From an uncultured Clostridia bacterium (GTDB lineage: Bacteria > Bacillota > Clostridia > Christensenellales > CAG-138), in NCBI GenBank assembly GCA_944366945.1, contig CALVWJ010000009.1, positions 1 to 64,000 on the forward strand: a DNA stretch of 64,000 nt. The letters run 5' to 3'. A model generated the notes under the pieces. That model had not been told where the DNA came from. It searched no databases and saw nothing but the letters and a program-made list of their open reading frames with translations. Positions 9,045 through 17,632 of this stretch are shown in pieces (the stretch's first letter is position 1; the number at the start of each line of letters is the position of its first letter). Both the position numbers and the translations under genes were made by a program.

Positions 9045-9563
9045 TCAGATGCCGAATTCCTTTGCATAAAAGAGGGGGCCGCAGATGGGAGCCGCATCCG
9101 CACGCAATTGAATTGCCATAAGATGTGAAGCGGGAATACCGTTGGGTGCCGTGATGCCAAATTGCGCAGCCGGGCGGTAGCCAAAACGGGGGTAATAGGT
9201 CTTGCTTCCCAAAACTACCGCATAACCATATCCCAGCTGCTGTGCAATGCGATGCCCTTCCAAGATGAGCGCCGAACCCAAGCCCTGCAGCTGCAACGCA
9301 GGGCGCACGGAAAGAGGCGCCAGAGCGAGCACCGTACTCACGCCAACATGCGCTTCCGTAAATAAAATATGCCCGGCAACTTCGCCATTCACCTCTGCAA
9401 TCAAGGAAAGCTGCGGCACAAACGCTGCGCTCTGGCGCAACGCAACGACAAGATCCTGCTCCGTGCCATCTCGATGCTCTGCTTGCGCAAAGGCCTCCTG
9501 CACGAGCGCGTATACAGCGGCCTGGTCAGCCGGGGTTTCTTGACGGATTTGCAAGGGTAACAT
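9045..9563 (-). CDS. GNAT family N-acetyltransferase (YhbS-like)
   Basis: A 172-residue acetyltransferase. The N-terminal IRQETPADQAAVYALVQEAF, the central LALAPLSVRP and acetyl-CoA loop LQGLGSALI, and the YYPRFGYRPA segment match the YhbS-type GNAT subgroup, which transfers acetyl from acetyl-CoA to an amine; the acceptor is unknown. The open frame extends 49 codons upstream, but the ATG at 9563 has TGGAG 8 bases before it and begins the domain, so the longer form is unlikely. It is 156 bp beyond the LysR gene on the same strand. Confidence 0.83.
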   Translation of the reverse strand: MLPLQIRQETPADQAAVYALVQEAFAQAEHRDGTEQDLVVALRQSAAFVPQLSLIAEVNGEVAGHILFTEAHVGVSTVLALAPLSVRPALQLQGLGSALILEGHRIAQQLGYGYAVVLGSKTYYPRFGYRPAAQFGITAPNGIPASHLMAIQLRADAAPICGPLFYAKEFGI

Positions 9564-9719
9564 TCTTTTGCTCCAGATTCCAGAACCATGGTACGCGCAG
9601 CCAATGCGCAAGGCCGAAGGCATACTTGATTTTTTGCGCCCAGCGATAAGGCAAAGAGCCGATGGCGCTACTCCGCCATAACAAAAGCCGGCTGAATGCG
9701 TTGGTTGCACAAAAACAAC

Positions 9720-10640
9720 TCAATTTGCGTTTTGCGTGCCGCTGCGGCGGAAACGCAGCGATTCTTCATAGATCCGCGCAATATCCCGCAGCATGGAAAC
9801 ATGCTCGAAGTCCGGCGTATAGACCAGGTTGATTTCGCGAATCATACCGAGGTTTTCAACGGGCAGCAGGCGCATCTTCCCTTTGCTGGCTTCGTCATAA
9901 CAGGCGCTCTTTGCGAGGATGGATACGCCAAATCCACGCCGGATCAGATCTTTGATGGTGGCGATGTTGTCCACCTCAAGAATGATGTTAAACTCGTCGA
10001 TAGACATTCCGTTGCTTTCCAAGTGTGAAACGAAGAGATTGCGCGTGCCGGAACTTGGCAGGCGCAAGATGAGGTTTTCCTTCTTAAGCTCATCCAGCGT
10101 TACGCTGCTTTTGCGCGCCAGTGGGCTCTCATTCGCAACGGCCAGCACCAGGCAATCCGTATCAATTAAGATGGAATTGAGTGAAGCATCATACACCTTT
10201 CCCTCTACTACTGCTATGTCAATCTCATAGGTCTTAAGTTTATTATAAAGATTGCTTATGGTATCAGTAAGGATTGTTAGACGCACACCTGGGTGTTCGC
10301 TGCAATACTGTGCGAGAACTTCCGCAATTAAATTGCTTTCCGCAGTATGCGTAATGCCAACCGAAAGCCGCTTTGCTTGCGACTTATAATCGCTCAAGCT
10401 TTGCTGCAGGTTTTGATATAGCATGCGGACGCGTTTGGCATAGCCGAGCACAAGCTCTCCTTCCGTTGTAAGGTGCAATTGCCCTTCACTGCGGTTAAAA
10501 ATGCGTATTCCAAGCTCCTTTTCAAGCTGCTTGATATGCTGGCTTACGGCCGGCTGTGTTAAAGAAAGAATTTTGGCAGCCTGTGTGAAGCTGCCAACCT
10601 CGGCAACACGCAAAAGCGTTTCCAGTTTTGGGTCCACCAT
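9720..10640 (-). CDS. LysR family transcriptional regulator
   Basis: A 306-residue regulator. The N-terminal winged helix-turn-helix contains GSFTQAAKILSLTQPAVSQHIKQLE (roughly residues 13-37), followed by a periplasmic-binding-protein-like effector domain. An in-frame start 18 codons upstream exists, but the ATG at 10640 is preceded by AGGTGAG and begins exactly where the family does. It is divergent from the antiporter gene with 147 bp between them, the usual LysR arrangement, so it probably controls that gene; the effector is unknown. Confidence 0.9.
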   Translation of the reverse strand: MVDPKLETLLRVAEVGSFTQAAKILSLTQPAVSQHIKQLEKELGIRIFNRSEGQLHLTTEGELVLGYAKRVRMLYQNLQQSLSDYKSQAKRLSVGITHTAESNLIAEVLAQYCSEHPGVRLTILTDTISNLYNKLKTYEIDIAVVEGKVYDASLNSILIDTDCLVLAVANESPLARKSSVTLDELKKENLILRLPSSGTRNLFVSHLESNGMSIDEFNIILEVDNIATIKDLIRRGFGVSILAKSACYDEASKGKMRLLPVENLGMIREINLVYTPDFEHVSMLRDIARIYEESLRFRRSGTQNAN

Positions 10641-10697
10641 AAAACTCACCTCATCCCAAAAATAAAGAAATTTTATATAGTAAAAGATAAACATTAT

Positions 10698-10726
10698 TTT
10701 ACATTATGCTGGAGATTTCATATACT
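10698..10726 (+). promoter_or_regulatory. promoter of the antiporter gene, in the LysR divergent region
   Basis: TTTACA (10698-10703), 17-base spacer, TATACT (10721-10726). It lies in the 147-bp region between the LysR gene and the antiporter, where a LysR operator would be expected; I cannot place one exactly. Confidence 0.65.
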
Positions 10727-10787
10727 ATACTACAATTGAACCGGTAAAGCAAATGGTTTCATGAAAAAAGGTAGGGAGGAATGCAAC

Positions 10788-12089
10788 ATGCGGCAGGCAA
10801 TTGAACAAATCTATATGGGAATGGGGGATGCCACCCGTGTGTTGCTGGTGCTTTCTATTATTTTGTTTGCGGGGTTTTTGGTTACGCGCATTACGAAGAA
10901 GCTTCGCCTTCCAGATGTCAGCGGCTATATTCTTGCAGGAATCTGCATTGGCCCCTGCTGCCTTGGCTTGGTGCCGGAGGCGATGCTTTCAAAGATGGGT
11001 TTTATCAGCGATATTGCGCTCTCGTTTATCGCGTTTGGCGTAGGCCGCTTTTTCAAAAAGGCCGTGCTCAAGGAAACTGGCGCAGGCGTTGTTGTGGTAA
11101 CCTTGTTTGAAGCTTTGATGGCCGGCGTGCTGGTAACGTTGGCGCTGCGATTCCTGTTCGCTTTACCGTGGACCCTTGCGGTGTTGCTTGGTGCAATCGC
11201 TACGGCGACTGCGCCTGCCAGCACGATGATGACCATTCGGCAATATGGGGCAAAAGGCCCGTTTATTAATACGCTTCTTCAAGTAGTGGCATTGGATGAT
11301 GCTGTGTGCCTGTTGGTGTTCAGCGCTGCGGCTGCTGCTGTATCTGCCGGGGCAGCAGGAAGTGTTTCCGCATGGGCTGTTGCTGGCCCGCTTGCATACA
11401 ATGCAGGTGCCCTGGTGCTCGGGGCTCTTTGTGGGCTGCTGTTGAGCAGGCTGCTTGGCCCAAAGCGCAGCAAAGATAACCGGCTCATCCTTGCGGTTGC
11501 GATGCTTCTGCTTCTATCCGGCATCTGTGCGGCGTTTGATGTGTCCCCGCTGCTTTCCTGCATGGTGTTTGGCGCAACCTATGTAAATATAACGGAAGAT
11601 GAAGCTCTGTTTGAGCAGGTAAATGGATTTACGCCGCCGATTACCTCCATGTTTTTTGTGCTTTCCGGCATGAGCCTTGAATTATCGGCACTCTCCGTTG
11701 CAGGGCTTGTGGGTGCTGTTTACGTGGTGGTGCGCATCGCGGGCAAATACCTTGGCGCATATTGCGGCGCTGCTGCAACGCGGCAGAGCACACCGGTGAA
11801 GCGGTATCTTGGTTTGGCGCTGATCCCGCAGGCGGGGGTTGCCATAGGCCTTGCGTTTCTTGCAAAACGCATTCTTCCGGATGAGACAGGGGACGTTCTA
11901 CTTGCAATCATCCTTGCATCTTCTGTCCTATATGAGCTTATGGGTCCATGGTGCGCGAAGAAAGCCATCTTTCTTTCAGGTTCATTGCTCAGCCAGGAGC
12001 CGGTGATTGCAGCGCCCGAGGAAAACGAGGGGGAAGAGAAAGCGGAACCTGTAGCGCATAAAGGCGCACAGCACGGGACGGTATTGTGA
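10788..12089 (+). CDS. cation:proton antiporter (CPA2/KefB-like membrane domain)
   Basis: A 433-residue integral membrane protein with about 12 hydrophobic segments. It opens with LPDVSGYILAGICIGP, typical of Na+/H+ and K+/H+ exchangers of the CPA2 family. The TATAPASTMM and ALDDAVCLLVF stretches match the two helices that carry the ion-binding acidic residue. A soluble acidic tail (about 390-433) has no RCK or TrkA domain, unlike KefB. The start at ATG 10788 has GGGAGGA 7 bases upstream; an upstream ATG (10761) has none. Probable role is monovalent cation and pH homeostasis. Confidence 0.85.
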   Translation: MRQAIEQIYMGMGDATRVLLVLSIILFAGFLVTRITKKLRLPDVSGYILAGICIGPCCLGLVPEAMLSKMGFISDIALSFIAFGVGRFFKKAVLKETGAGVVVVTLFEALMAGVLVTLALRFLFALPWTLAVLLGAIATATAPASTMMTIRQYGAKGPFINTLLQVVALDDAVCLLVFSAAAAAVSAGAAGSVSAWAVAGPLAYNAGALVLGALCGLLLSRLLGPKRSKDNRLILAVAMLLLLSGICAAFDVSPLLSCMVFGATYVNITEDEALFEQVNGFTPPITSMFFVLSGMSLELSALSVAGLVGAVYVVVRIAGKYLGAYCGAAATRQSTPVKRYLGLALIPQAGVAIGLAFLAKRILPDETGDVLLAIILASSVLYELMGPWCAKKAIFLSGSLLSQEPVIAAPEENEGEEKAEPVAHKGAQHGTVL

Positions 12090-12129
12090 GCAAAGCACAG
12101 CGCGTGTTACGAAAACTATGCATGAGAAT

Positions 12130-12167
12130 AAGCGCATTTTCAGCGTTTCGACGCCGAAAATGCGCTT
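12130..12167. terminator. terminator-like hairpin between convergent genes
   Basis: A perfect 12-bp stem (12130-12141 with 12156-12167) whose loop forms a second small stem. It contains the stop codon of the minus-strand gene and lies 40 bp past the antiporter stop. No strong T-run on either side, so termination efficiency is uncertain. Confidence 0.55.
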
Positions 12168-12523
12168 GCTTCTTGAATCCATTGCATCAATTCCGCATCA
12201 ATTTCTTCCTGTGATGCAATAAGAACATGGTGGGTCCAGCGATTTGGATAAGGTTCAACCACAGCATCGATGCGCGGGGATATGATTCTGCGCGCCAAGC
12301 CGAAAGACACGGTAATATAAACCGGCGGGCGATATTGCGCTTTACGCACAGGAAGGAAGGAAACGAAGGCAAAGTTATGCCGGTTTGAGAATGCGATCTG
12401 CGTTTTCTGCACGCGGATGTCAACATGGTCAATTTGCGCGCAAACTTTTCGAGCGAAAGCTTCATAAAGTGGCAGCGCAGCGGGACGCTGGGCAAAGAAA
12501 AAAAGAAGGTCTTGCTGGAGCAT
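12140..12523 (-). CDS. DUF5655-like small protein
   Basis: A 127-residue soluble protein. The C-terminal half (RIISPRIDAVVEPYPNRW, then HHV and EIDAELMQWIQEA) resembles the DUF5655 family, whose function is not established. GGAGGA lies 8 bases before the ATG at 12523. The stop codon falls in the shared hairpin with the convergent antiporter gene. No operon partner is evident; 12524-12735 is empty. Confidence 0.7.
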   Translation of the reverse strand: MLQQDLLFFFAQRPAALPLYEAFARKVCAQIDHVDIRVQKTQIAFSNRHNFAFVSFLPVRKAQYRPPVYITVSFGLARRIISPRIDAVVEPYPNRWTHHVLIASQEEIDAELMQWIQEASAFSASKR

Positions 12524-12735
12524 ACGGAAGTTCCTCCGTACATCAAAAGAGGTAGGGATTTACGGCTGCAATGGGATGGGCTGAGGCAGGAAGGTAGGCA
12601 AAGCTGATTTTTTAAAATAGCGGCTTTACGGCCGGCTACATCCCAAAATTCCAGCGGCGCAAACGGCATTGCCAAGATGAAACCGCATGAAAGAACGCGC
12701 AAGAGCGGAATCAAACAAACAATTCGCGCGGCGCA

Positions 12736-13509
12736 TTAAAGCATAAAACCAAAACCAATGGCTTGCACCTGCTCGGCGCGCGTAGCGAGGGAGTCAAGCG
12801 GGAGCCCATGCATCTGAACAACAAAATCCTTGGATTCCTCGCCTTCAAACAGCGTGTTTTTTGTAAAATACCAGGCACCTAGAAACTCTTCTTCGGGGCC
12901 ATAAAACCCAACATGCACAATATTCATTTCGCAGCCGAGTGCTCCTAAACAGGTCATGCGGCCGGAAAGGGTGGTAAAATTAGGGTAATTGTCTGCAAGA
13001 TAAAGATGGTCGAGGGTTAGTAGCGTGCGTGTAGCTTCCGCTTTACGCGGCGTAAGCGAAACAGCAAGGGTGGCTTCTGTACCCGCAACCAGCCCGCTTT
13101 GTGCATCCTGTGGCACCCAGGCAGTTAAATAGGAAGTTTCGCCCGGCAGGAGAATGGCATATTCCCCAAGCGGCGGCGCAAACGAGTGCTCAATAGTCTG
13201 CCCACCCATAGAAAAGGCAAATGCGGCGGTTTCAATGATGATCGGGCAATCTCCCGTGTTCGTATAGGAAGCGGCACCATACAGCGTGAGGCCTTCCGCA
13301 CCATCATACAGCAATGCTGCCGTTGCATCCACGCGGGCGGCTGGCCCTTTTTCCGAAGCGGTTGGCGTGGCTGAATCGCCGGGCGCTGAATCACTAGGGG
13401 CAGGAGATGTTCCAACATCTACAGGCACACCAGCAGGCGCGCCCGTGCCGCAGGCCGCGGACGAAAATAGCAAGAATAAAATAAGAAAAAGCGCAGAACA
13501 ACGTTTCAT
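12736..13509 (-). CDS. putative lipoprotein of unknown function
   Basis: A 257-residue secreted protein. It starts with a lipoprotein signal peptide (MKRCSALFLILFLLFSSAAC, lipobox SSAAC, Cys20), then a Pro/Ser/Ala/Thr-rich linker, then a beta-rich domain of about 190 residues that I do not recognise. The open frame extends further upstream, but the signal peptide marks ATG 13509 as the start. No Shine-Dalgarno sequence precedes it; instead a TATAAT ends 6 bases before the ATG. It is divergent from pgk. Confidence 0.7.
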   Translation of the reverse strand: MKRCSALFLILFLLFSSAACGTGAPAGVPVDVGTSPAPSDSAPGDSATPTASEKGPAARVDATAALLYDGAEGLTLYGAASYTNTGDCPIIIETAAFAFSMGGQTIEHSFAPPLGEYAILLPGETSYLTAWVPQDAQSGLVAGTEATLAVSLTPRKAEATRTLLTLDHLYLADNYPNFTTLSGRMTCLGALGCEMNIVHVGFYGPEEEFLGAWYFTKNTLFEGEESKDFVVQMHGLPLDSLATRAEQVQAIGFGFML

Positions 13510-13579
13510 AGCTGCATTATAGCATAGCAGCATCAAACCGTCTATAATAACGGGGCGCTGCGGTATTGGAATTCTCAAA

Positions 13580-13608
13580 TTGGCAATGCGGCTTGTATGT
13601 GTTAAAAT
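13580..13608 (+). promoter_or_regulatory. sigma-A-type promoter of the glycolytic operon
   Basis: TTGGCA (13580-13585), 17-base spacer, TAAAAT (13603-13608), 53 bases before the pgk start. Confidence 0.78.
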
Positions 13609-13660
13609 ATTCTCGGTAAGAATTGGGATAGTATTCTGTCTGTTGAGGAGGATCGAGCAA

Positions 13661-14848
13661 ATGGCAAAAAAGACGGTTCGGGATGTTTCCGTAAAAGGCA
13701 AGCGCGTGCTTGTGCGCGTGGATTACAATGTTCCGCTCAATGCGCAAGGCGCTGTAGCGGATGATAAGCGGATCGTCGCATCGCTTCCCACGGTGCAGTA
13801 TCTGCTGGAACAAGGGGCGCGCGTGATTCTTTGCTCCCATCTTGGCCGCCCGAAAGGTGAGCGGAAAATGGAGTTTTCGCTCAAACCCGTGGCCGAGCGC
13901 CTGGCCCAACTGCTGCCGGGCGTAAAGATTACGTTTGCGGAAGACTGCATTGGACCGGAGGCGCAGCAAAAGGCAATGGCCCTCCAAAATGGGGAGATCC
14001 TGTTGCTTGAAAACTTGCGTTTCCATAAAGAAGAAGAAAAGAACGATCCGGCGTTTGCAAAGGAGCTTGCTTCGCTCGCAGAGCTCTATGTTTCCGATGC
14101 GTTCGGAACGGTACACCGCGCCCATGCCTCCACGGTAGGCGTTGCAGCCTATCTTCCCGCTGTTGCCGGATTTCTCATCGGCCGTGAGCTTTCCATTATG
14201 GGTGAGGCGCTGGAAAACCCGGAGCGTCCCTTTGTGGCAATCCTGGGCGGCGCAAAGGTAGCGGATAAGATCGGCGTGATCAAAAACCTTTTGCAAAAAT
14301 GTGATACGCTTATTGTGGGTGGCGGCATGGCGTATACCTTTTTTAAGGCCAAAGGCTATGAAATCGGGGATTCGCTTCTGGATGCAGAGAGCATTGGCCT
14401 TGCCGGCGAATTGATGGAGGAAGCAAAGCAGCGCGGCGTGAAACTGCTTCTGCCGGTAGATACGGTTGTAGCAGATAGCTTTTCTGCTGATGCGAAGTAT
14501 AAAACGGTGAAGTCGGATGCGATCCCTGCGGGTTGGCAGGGGCTTGATATCGGCGAAGAAACACGCGCCCTGTTTGCGGCAGAAATCAAGAACGCTAAAA
14601 CCGTCATCTGGAACGGCCCTATGGGGGTGTTTGAATTCCCAGCCTTTGCCAAGGGAACGGCAGCCGTGGCGGAAGCATGCGCACAATGTGCTGGAACCAC
14701 GATCATCGGTGGCGGCGATTCAGCGTCTGCCGTCAAAAAGCTCGGCTTTGCGGATAAGATGACGCATATTTCCACAGGAGGCGGCGCGAGCCTGGAGTTC
14801 CTGGAAGGGAAAACGCTTCCCGGCGTGGCGGCGCTCAACGACAAGTAA
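13661..14848 (+). CDS. pgk: phosphoglycerate kinase
   Basis: A 395-residue glycolytic enzyme that transfers phosphate from 1,3-bisphosphoglycerate to ADP in the cytoplasm. The N-terminal [12 protein letters not shown] and SHLGRPKG motifs bind the substrate; the C-terminal GGGDSA motif binds the nucleotide. The start ATG 13661 has GAGGAGG about 10 bases upstream; the open frame continues further upstream without support. It heads pgk-tpiA-gpmI. The common partners gapA and eno are absent from the immediate cluster. Confidence 0.97.
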   Translation: MAKKTVRDVSVKGKRVLVRVDYNVPLNAQGAVADDKRIVASLPTVQYLLEQGARVILCSHLGRPKGERKMEFSLKPVAERLAQLLPGVKITFAEDCIGPEAQQKAMALQNGEILLLENLRFHKEEEKNDPAFAKELASLAELYVSDAFGTVHRAHASTVGVAAYLPAVAGFLIGRELSIMGEALENPERPFVAILGGAKVADKIGVIKNLLQKCDTLIVGGGMAYTFFKAKGYEIGDSLLDAESIGLAGELMEEAKQRGVKLLLPVDTVVADSFSADAKYKTVKSDAIPAGWQGLDIGEETRALFAAEIKNAKTVIWNGPMGVFEFPAFAKGTAAVAEACAQCAGTTIIGGGDSASAVKKLGFADKMTHISTGGGASLEFLEGKTLPGVAALNDK

Positions 14849-14876
14849 ACAACAGAAACTGAAGGAGAATTAGGAT

Positions 14877-15626
14877 ATGGCACGCAGGCCAATCATTGCG
14901 GGAAACTGGAAAATGAATATGACGCCGAGCGAGGCGGAGGGGCTAATCAAAGCGCTGATCCCGCTTGTTGCGGATGCAGCGTGTGATGTTGTCATCTGCC
15001 CGCCGTTTGTCGATCTGCCCCTTGCGGTAACGCTTACGCAGGGCACAAACATCGCAATCGGTGCGCAGAACGTCCATTGGGCTGAAAAAGGTGCGTTTAC
15101 AGGCGAAATCAGCGCAACCATGCTTAAATCTCTGGGCGTGCAATATGCGATCGTCGGCCATAGCGAACGCAGGCAGTATTTTGGCGAAACGGATGAGACG
15201 GTCAATAAGCGCGCGTGCGCGGCGCTGCAAGCAGGCATTACGCCGATTATCTGCGTTGGAGAATCCCTTGCGCAGCGCGAAGCTGGCGAAACGGAAAACA
15301 TCGTTTCTAACCAGACGGAGGCTGCGCTTGCAGGCATCGGGGCAGAGGAAGTAAAAACGCTTGTGATCGCTTACGAGCCGATTTGGGCCATTGGTACTGG
15401 AAAAACGGCCACCAAGGAACAAGCGAATGAAACCATCGGCTGCATCCGCGCTACCATAGAGCACATGTTCTGCCGCGATACGGCGCAGGCAGTGCGCATC
15501 CAGTATGGTGGCAGCATGAACCCGGGAAATGCCGCAGCGCTGATGGCTATGCCCGAGATCGATGGCGGCCTTATCGGCGGCGCAAGCTTGAAGGCGGAGG
15601 ATTTCGCCAAGGTAGTAAAGTATTGA
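14877..15626 (+). CDS. tpiA: triosephosphate isomerase
   Basis: A 249-residue TIM barrel that interconverts dihydroxyacetone phosphate and glyceraldehyde-3-phosphate. The catalytic residues are visible: Lys12 in GNWKMN, His95 in VGHSERR and Glu167 in [18 protein letters not shown] lies upstream of the ATG. It follows pgk after 28 bp and precedes gpmI by 7 bp, so all three are co-transcribed. Confidence 0.97.
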   Translation: MARRPIIAGNWKMNMTPSEAEGLIKALIPLVADAACDVVICPPFVDLPLAVTLTQGTNIAIGAQNVHWAEKGAFTGEISATMLKSLGVQYAIVGHSERRQYFGETDETVNKRACAALQAGITPIICVGESLAQREAGETENIVSNQTEAALAGIGAEEVKTLVIAYEPIWAIGTGKTATKEQANETIGCIRATIEHMFCRDTAQAVRIQYGGSMNPGNAAALMAMPEIDGGLIGGASLKAEDFAKVVKY

Positions 15627-15633
15627 GGGAAAA

Positions 15634-17175
15634 ATGAAACAGATTACGGCGTTGATCATACTGGATGGCTTTGGCTGCCGCAAAAGCGCAGAGGGCAATG
15701 CAATTCGTGCGGATGGCGCAAAGCATATCATGGAGCTATGGAATGCCTATCCACATACGCAGATTGAGGCATCAGGAAAAGCGGTTGGCCTCCCAACCGG
15801 GCAGATGGGCAACTCTGAGGTAGGGCACTTGAACATTGGTGCAGGGCGCGTGGTCTACCAGGAGCTTACGCGCATCACAAAATCCATTGAAGACGGGGAT
15901 TTCTTTACCAACCCGGCGTTTCTTGGAGCGGTGGAAAACTGCAAAAAGCATGGGAGTGCGTTGCATCTTTACGGCCTTTGCAGCGATGGCGGCGTGCATA
16001 GCCATTTAACGCACCTGTATGCGCTATTGGAACTGGCGCAGAAAAATGGCTTGCAGGATGTCTACATCCATTGCTTTATGGATGGGCGCGATGTGCCGCC
16101 CGAAAGCGGGAAAGGGTATATCCATGATTTACAGGATATGCTTCGAAAAATCGGCTGCGGCAAGATTGCAAGCGTGATGGGGCGCTATTACGCGATGGAC
16201 CGGGATAACCGCTTTGAACGCGTGGAGAAAGCCTATGCGGCACTCGTTTATGGGGAGGGCGTGCAGGCAGAAGATCCGGAGGCGGCGATGCAGGCATCCT
16301 ATGATGCAGGTGTAACGGATGAATTCATAGTCCCTGTGGTCATTATGGAAAACGGTGCGCCGGTTGGAACGATTCGGGAAAACGACAGCGTGATCTTCTT
16401 TAACTTCCGCCCGGATCGTGCGCGGGAGCTTACGCGTGCGTTTATCTTCCCGGAGTTTGACGGTTTTGCCCGGCGCGGAGGATATTTCCCGTTGTACTAT
16501 GTTTGCATGACGCAGTATGATCAGTCGTTCGAAGAACGCGTCAAGATTGCGTTTGCGCCCGAAAGCATTGAAAACACGTTGGGCGCATATCTTGCATCCT
16601 TGGGAAAAACGCAGCTGCGCATTGCGGAAACCGAGAAATATGCGCACGTTACATTCTTTTTCAATGGCGGCGTAGAAGCGCCGAATCCTGGAGAGGACCG
16701 CGTGCTCATTCCATCGCCGAAGGTCGCGACCTATGATCTCAAACCGGAAATGAGCGCGTATGAAGTCGCGGCGGAGGCCGTAAAGCGGGTGGAAAGCGGG
16801 AAATATGACGTAATGATCCTCAACTTTGCTAACCCGGACATGGTAGGACATACGGGCGTTATGGAAGCTGCAGAAAAGGCGGTCCATGCTGTGGATGCCT
16901 GCGTTGCAGAAGTGGTTGAGGCAATTCGAAAGGCGGGCGGCCGCGCGGTGATTACAGCCGATCACGGCAATTGCGAGCAGATGTTTGCGGAGGACGGAAC
17001 GCCTTTTACGGCGCATACCACAAATCCCGTCCCGTTTATTCTTGTGGATGATGACCGCAAAGGTGCAATGCTCAAGGACGGCGGAAGGCTTTGCGACATT
17101 GCGCCTACGTTGCTTGCGCTTATGAACTTGCCAAAGCCGGAGGAAATGACGGGCATAAGCCTTGTGGAAGCCTAA
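15634..17175 (+). CDS. gpmI: 2,3-bisphosphoglycerate-independent phosphoglycerate mutase
   Basis: A 513-residue enzyme of the alkaline phosphatase superfamily that converts 3- to 2-phosphoglycerate using manganese. The metal ligand Asp11 is in LDGFGCR, the phosphorylated serine is Ser61 in MGNSEVGHLNIGAGR, and the C-terminal metal motifs NPDMVGHTG and TADHGNCE are present. This manganese enzyme is pH-sensitive in spore formers and helps them keep 3-phosphoglycerate in spores; that link is family knowledge. Confidence 0.96.
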   Translation: MKQITALIILDGFGCRKSAEGNAIRADGAKHIMELWNAYPHTQIEASGKAVGLPTGQMGNSEVGHLNIGAGRVVYQELTRITKSIEDGDFFTNPAFLGAVENCKKHGSALHLYGLCSDGGVHSHLTHLYALLELAQKNGLQDVYIHCFMDGRDVPPESGKGYIHDLQDMLRKIGCGKIASVMGRYYAMDRDNRFERVEKAYAALVYGEGVQAEDPEAAMQASYDAGVTDEFIVPVVIMENGAPVGTIRENDSVIFFNFRPDRARELTRAFIFPEFDGFARRGGYFPLYYVCMTQYDQSFEERVKIAFAPESIENTLGAYLASLGKTQLRIAETEKYAHVTFFFNGGVEAPNPGEDRVLIPSPKVATYDLKPEMSAYEVAAEAVKRVESGKYDVMILNFANPDMVGHTGVMEAAEKAVHAVDACVAEVVEAIRKAGGRAVITADHGNCEQMFAEDGTPFTAHTTNPVPFILVDDDRKGAMLKDGGRLCDIAPTLLALMNLPKPEEMTGISLVEA

Positions 17176-17225
17176 GCGCAGGAAAAACAAAATGCGCGCA
17201 AACGCATGCAGATGCGCAAAAATGC

Positions 17226-17254
17226 TTGCGCTTTCGGCATTTGCATGATATAAT
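17226..17254 (+). promoter_or_regulatory. promoter of secG
   Basis: TTGCGC (17226-17231), 17-base spacer, TATAAT (17249-17254). It gives secG its own transcription separate from the glycolytic genes. Confidence 0.75.
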
Positions 17255-17288
17255 GCCCCTTGCAGTCAATAAGGAGGTTGTATATATT

Positions 17289-17528
17289 ATGGAAACGTTA
17301 GGAATAATCCTTAACATAGTCCTTATTCTCGCTTCCGTGGCGTTGATCGCCGTGGTTTTGATGCAGCAGACGAAGAGCGCAGGGCTTGGTGGCGCGTTTG
17401 GCGGCGATACCGCTTCGTTTACGGCGCGGGGCAGAAAAGCCAGCCGAGAAGCCAAGCTCCAGAAGATTACCGTCGTATTGGGCGCCGTGATTGGCGTGTT
17501 GGCCATTGCGATGATGATCATTAGCTGA
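17289..17528 (+). CDS. secG: preprotein translocase subunit SecG
   Basis: A 79-residue protein with two membrane segments (about 3-25 and 58-78) separated by a loop with the family motif QQTKSAGLGGAFGG. SecG assists SecYE and SecA in protein export. AAGGAGG lies 11 bases before the ATG at 17289. It lies between gpmI and rnr, the normal order in many Firmicutes, with its own promoter and terminator. Confidence 0.93.
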   Translation: METLGIILNIVLILASVALIAVVLMQQTKSAGLGGAFGGDTASFTARGRKASREAKLQKITVVLGAVIGVLAIAMMIIS

Positions 17529-17549
17529 ACGGTTCGTTTCGACCTTTGA

Positions 17550-17579
17550 GTGTGCCTGCATGCAAGGCACACTTTTTTT
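17550..17579 (+). terminator. intrinsic terminator after secG
   Basis: An 8-bp perfect stem (17550-17557 with 17565-17572), GCATGCA loop, then seven Ts. Confidence 0.85.
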
Positions 17580-17632
17580 GTGCAAAACGGACGAGAGGAG
17601 GGAACCTCCAGATAGAAAAGAAGGTGAATACG

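Noticed and set aside
12187..12714. 175-codon minus-strand frame
   Set aside because: Out of frame with the DUF5655-like gene that has a good ribosome binding site; no domain.
13517..14686. 389-codon minus-strand frame
   Set aside because: Antisense to pgk.
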